The translations under genes were made by a program, and so were the position numbers. A stretch of DNA of 64,000 bases from Ignelater luminosus. Taxonomy: Eukaryota > Arthropoda > Insecta > Coleoptera > Elateridae. The notes under the pieces were generated by a model. It had not been told where the DNA came from. It saw only the letters and a program-made list of their open reading frames with translations, and did no database searches. Within the stretch, counting starts at the first letter, position 1, and the number at the start of each line of letters is the position of its first letter. Shown here in pieces: positions 60,733-64,000 of this stretch. The DNA lies in the NCBI GenBank assembly GCA_011009095.1, contig VTPC01090889.1, forward strand, positions 62,001 through 126,000, in the 5' to 3' direction.

Positions 60733-62611
60733 TTCTTTAATTATCTCGTGCTGAGATTAACTATGTCAATTTTTACTTGTGCTCTTATGATTGTATCAAG
60801 AGCAAGTTTTCAATAATATTTGAAGCAGCGGAATGTTTAACTTGTCTTGAGTCTGATTTTTATGCAGTTCGATGTGATGTGGTGGTTCTTGAAGCTTTAA
60901 TCTCCAGATCCATCAATAGATATTGTTGTTATTCTTTCTTACCTTTCTAATTAGTCAATGTTTTGTTGAGTTGTTTTTACAAATTGTATTGTAGATTTTA
61001 TTAATGGTTATTTAGTTTTTGTTTAATTGTGTAGTCTACTAATGATGAATCTGTGAGTAAAATTTTTTCTCTTCCAAGATTTCTCCCTTATATATTGCAC
61101 TCTTCTTCCATTAGTGTTGTAGCATTTAGGAATTTTTATTAATATATAATATATACATATATTTTATCCCAATGTTCTTCTACTTACTGCTTTTTAAAAT
61201 TAAAAAGTATTAAAAATCAGAGTGAAAATAGAATATTGAAATATGTAATAATGTAGAATTTTTTAAACACTCTGGTTTAGTTTTAATGTCAGAATGCCAT
61301 TTGCATTTTTTAATACACTTTAACATTCATCTTTGATGATAGTATTTTTATATGGCATTCTGCTGAATTTCTTCTATCTTGAAATACTTTTTCTAATTCA
61401 AAGTTTTTAATATAAGAAATTGTGATCTATATATTTTAATATTTATTTTTAAACATTGTATATACATATAAATTTATGTCCATTGTCCATTTTAAAACAA
61501 AAAGATGGAAAACTACCTTATCAGCGGACATGTATGCATGTATATTTATAAGCTTGGTAGGTACTATTTGATAAAAGTGAAAACGAACAAGTTTCATTTT
61601 TAGCAGCAACTAAAAGATGTGTTGTATTTTTCTGTGAAATTCTAATATTAAAATTGAACATATCCATAGAGTTATATAATATGAACAAAATATAGTAATG
61701 AATGAAAGCACAAAGTAGTACTACCGAGATAAATGAATAGTGGATTATTACATTTTTATTAACCTTTGTGGTTTTTAAAATACCATTCAGTACAAAAATA
61801 AATTGCCTAATAGTACTATTGCTTTTATAATGGGTAATTTATTTAGTATATAATCGTTATTAACAGAGTTTATATTTCATTCCTTCTGTTACATTCACAG
61901 TGTATAACCTACTGTACTCGAACTTTTCGTCAAAGAGTATTGACACAGCTTTATCTTAATTTGCAGCACTCAATAGAAACACGAACAGTTAGATTATTAA
62001 TAATCTTTATTTAAATAAACAGCTAAGACTTGGTATAATGAATCAGTCATTAATTTTTGCTAAATAGAATCTGTGCACATTTGAAACTCATCATTGTTCT
62101 TTCTTTCAAGAACAGTTATTGATATTTAATATGTCTGATGCACTTGTAAGTTTAGCTTTATTATATGAAACTAATAGAAACTATTTAGAAAATTACCTTG
62201 TAATATTGTATTAATTTGATTTTACATGGAGATTTGTTTTGAAAAATACTGCAATTTGAGGAGAAAAGAACACATTAATGTAGGATGTAGAACCAAAATA
62301 TTTATGATTCACAAATGTATGCTAATTTGATTACATTTGCTCCAAAACTAGTCGCTTAGCATTATTTCTGCTTGTACTTTCTTAAAAGATGTTAGCATTT
62401 TTAAATTATATTTGTTATTCATAATAAGAATTCTTAGTAACACTTAGATAAATTCTTTTAATTACTTAAAATAAAACATAAAATGTAGGAGACATTGCTG
62501 CATAAAGATCATTAGGAACAAGTTGAATAACACAGAATAATATGCATGTAATGTATATACATACTAATAAAATTTCATGCTCATAATAGTGAGAACAAGA
62601 ATGCAGTCTAA
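60733..62611. other. NTAQ1 3' UTR and flank
   Basis: AT-rich DNA after the NTAQ1 stop. Part must be 3' UTR. AATAAA occurs near 61,797 and 62,014. No other gene seen. Confidence 0.5.
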
Positions 62612-63203
62612 GGGTGTGTTTATGTTGGAGCTACGATAAAAGATAAGAGCAACGATAGTAGCAAAGCAACGAAAAGGTAAGCATTATTTCATATGGAACT
62701 GTTTATGTTGAGAAAAGTATAAGTGCAATGCTCACCGGTCGACCAGCGATAAAAGCGAGGATATGAAATTTGCATTTCTTCACTCTATTGCTCCATACTT
62801 TATCCAAGTTGTCACCAATTTTGGACAAAATATAATCAAAAGTTTCTTGTTTCATTCTCATATATCGAGCAAATTTTTGTAGGTACTTTCTTAAGTCATT
62901 GTAGAAATGATGAAATTCACCAAACCATGTGTTTATGGGATAAGCTGCATATTGATGTTTTTACGATTTTTCAGAAAATACCACTGAACTGCATTTGAAG
63001 AAAGAAATATCTCATCTTCTGAATCACTTATATTGTCTTTTACTATATGCTTTTTAACGTTTCTATTGTTAAAATTGCAATGTGAATAGTTTTATAGAGC
63101 TGATCTGATAGTGTAAATATAAGCATCACAGTGAAAGAAAATTTTGCGTTGCTTTTATCGTCGCTCTTATTGCTTTTATCGTAGCTCCAACATAAATGTA
63201 CCC
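62612..63203. mobile_element. Harbinger-type MITE with TAA target duplication
   Basis: A 592-bp element. The ends are GGGTGTGTTTATGTTGGAGC and, in complement, GGGTACATTTATGTTGGAGC. They continue through TACGATAAAAG and AAGAGC(A/G)ACGAT. TAA flanks both sides. No transposase. The 3-bp TWA duplication points to PIF/Harbinger. Confidence 0.85.
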
Positions 63204-63686
63204 TAAGCTGGAGTTTCTTGATGTATAGTTTGACTTCTAGGAACTCCGGTCCAAGTCATTTCTATGTAACTGTAGCAGAATGTGCATAGTTTGTTTCAAA
63301 GTAATGCCCAAGAACTTTTCACAAATTGTTGTTGCAACTCTTCTGAATTCTTCTATGTAATCTTTAGACACACATCATGATGTGTTAGCAGTTATTGCAG
63401 GCAAAATGTATATTATTTCCTTACTATATTATACAAGGTTACACAAGTCAGTGGAACATAGCAAGAATACATGTAAAATGAGTTCTCAGCAAATATAATC
63501 TCCCCAGGAGAATTTAAGTATTAAAGAGTGTGCACGATTAAACTGTCATGTATTTAAACAGTTATAAAGTCAGAAAAACTTAAAATATCATCAAAAAAAA
63601 GTTTATTACAAGAAAGTTTAAATACGATTAATACATTTTAATGCCAAAATGAATTACTGGTGGCGACGGCGACAAAACTGCCTTAC

Positions 63687-64000
63687 TTACACATTGATTC
63701 TTGCACAAATCAGATTTGTACATTTAAGCCATTTACTTTTGAAATCTGCCATGGAATTAGCAGGTGAACATGTTTTCCTTAGTTTTAATTTGATGCGAGT
63801 CCAATATTTCTTGATTGGTCTTAATTCTGGGCAATTCGGTGGGTTGACTTCTTTTGGTACTATGTTTATGTTATTCAAGTTGTACCAATTTATAGTTTTT
63901 GTTGAATAATGACAGCTCACCAAATCTGGCCAAAATAAAATTGAAATTGAATGTTTTCTCAGAAATGGTAATAATCTTTTCTGTAAGCATTCAGTCAGGT
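63687..64000 (-). mobile_element. C-terminal part of a DDE transposase, open to the window edge
   Basis: The minus-strand frame is open from 63,998 to the stop at 63,687, about 103 codons. It shows the eukaryotic IS630/Tc1-type blocks ILFWPDLVSCHYS (second catalytic Asp), INIVPKEVNPPNCPELRPIK (catalytic Glu) and KYW, then FKSKW. The N-terminal part lies outside the window. No break is visible in this stretch, so the copy may be young. It has no link to the other transposase relics here. Confidence 0.85.

Overview
This is an AT-rich eukaryotic window and almost certainly insect nuclear DNA. The evidence is short introns of about 50-60 bp next to very long ones, single-copy animal genes with clean GT-AG splicing, and dense small inverted-repeat DNA transposons, mariner relics and a Helitron end. 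The order of insect cannot be fixed from the sequence alone; a beetle would fit, but that is a guess. No rRNA, tRNA, CRISPR, LTR element or virus-like element was recognised.

Layout. (1) 4.1-26.1 kb (+): two tandem paralogues of a small, divergent PARP-like gene. Copy A runs 4,081-11,159 and copy B 12,852-26,093. They share a non-coding first exon, exon boundaries, a 60-bp intron and the start codon, so the whole gene including its promoter end was duplicated. Both have lost the PARP His-Gly NAD-binding motif. In copy A the last PARP-like codons lead in perfect splice phase into a third coding exon that encodes a long array of RNA polymerase II CTD-like heptads (Tyr-x-Pro-Thr-Ser-Pro-x). This predicted PARP-like/CTD-mimic fusion is the most unusual thing in the window. 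The array contains a 124-bp assembly gap. (2) 26.1-30.2 kb: DNA transposon remains, including a broken DD34D mariner. (3) 30.4-31.5 kb (+): TXNL1 (thioredoxin plus PITH domain), six exons. (4) 33.2-35.4 kb (-): mitochondrial poly(A) polymerase (MTPAP), seven exons. (5) 36.3-36.85 kb (-): a small basic protein with a Tantalus-like motif. (6) 37,124-41,152: a 4-kb Mutator-like (MULE) transposon with a perfect 9-bp target duplication, inserted about 275 bp upstream of the Tantalus-like start codon. (7) 43.9-44.6 kb (+): CINP-like gene, three exons. (8) 46.5-60.7 kb (+): NTAQ1 (N-terminal glutamine amidohydrolase), five exons with two introns swollen by transposons. (9) 61-64 kb: 3' flank with a Harbinger-type MITE and the open C-terminal part of another DDE transposase running off the window.

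The ordinary genes are unrelated housekeeping genes (redox and proteasome, mitochondrial RNA tailing, replication and checkpoint, Arg/N-degron pathway), each with its own promoter. Most remaining DNA is layered DNA transposons, mainly TA-flanked foldback MITEs, hAT MITEs with 8-bp target duplications and TTA/TAA-flanked Harbinger-like elements.
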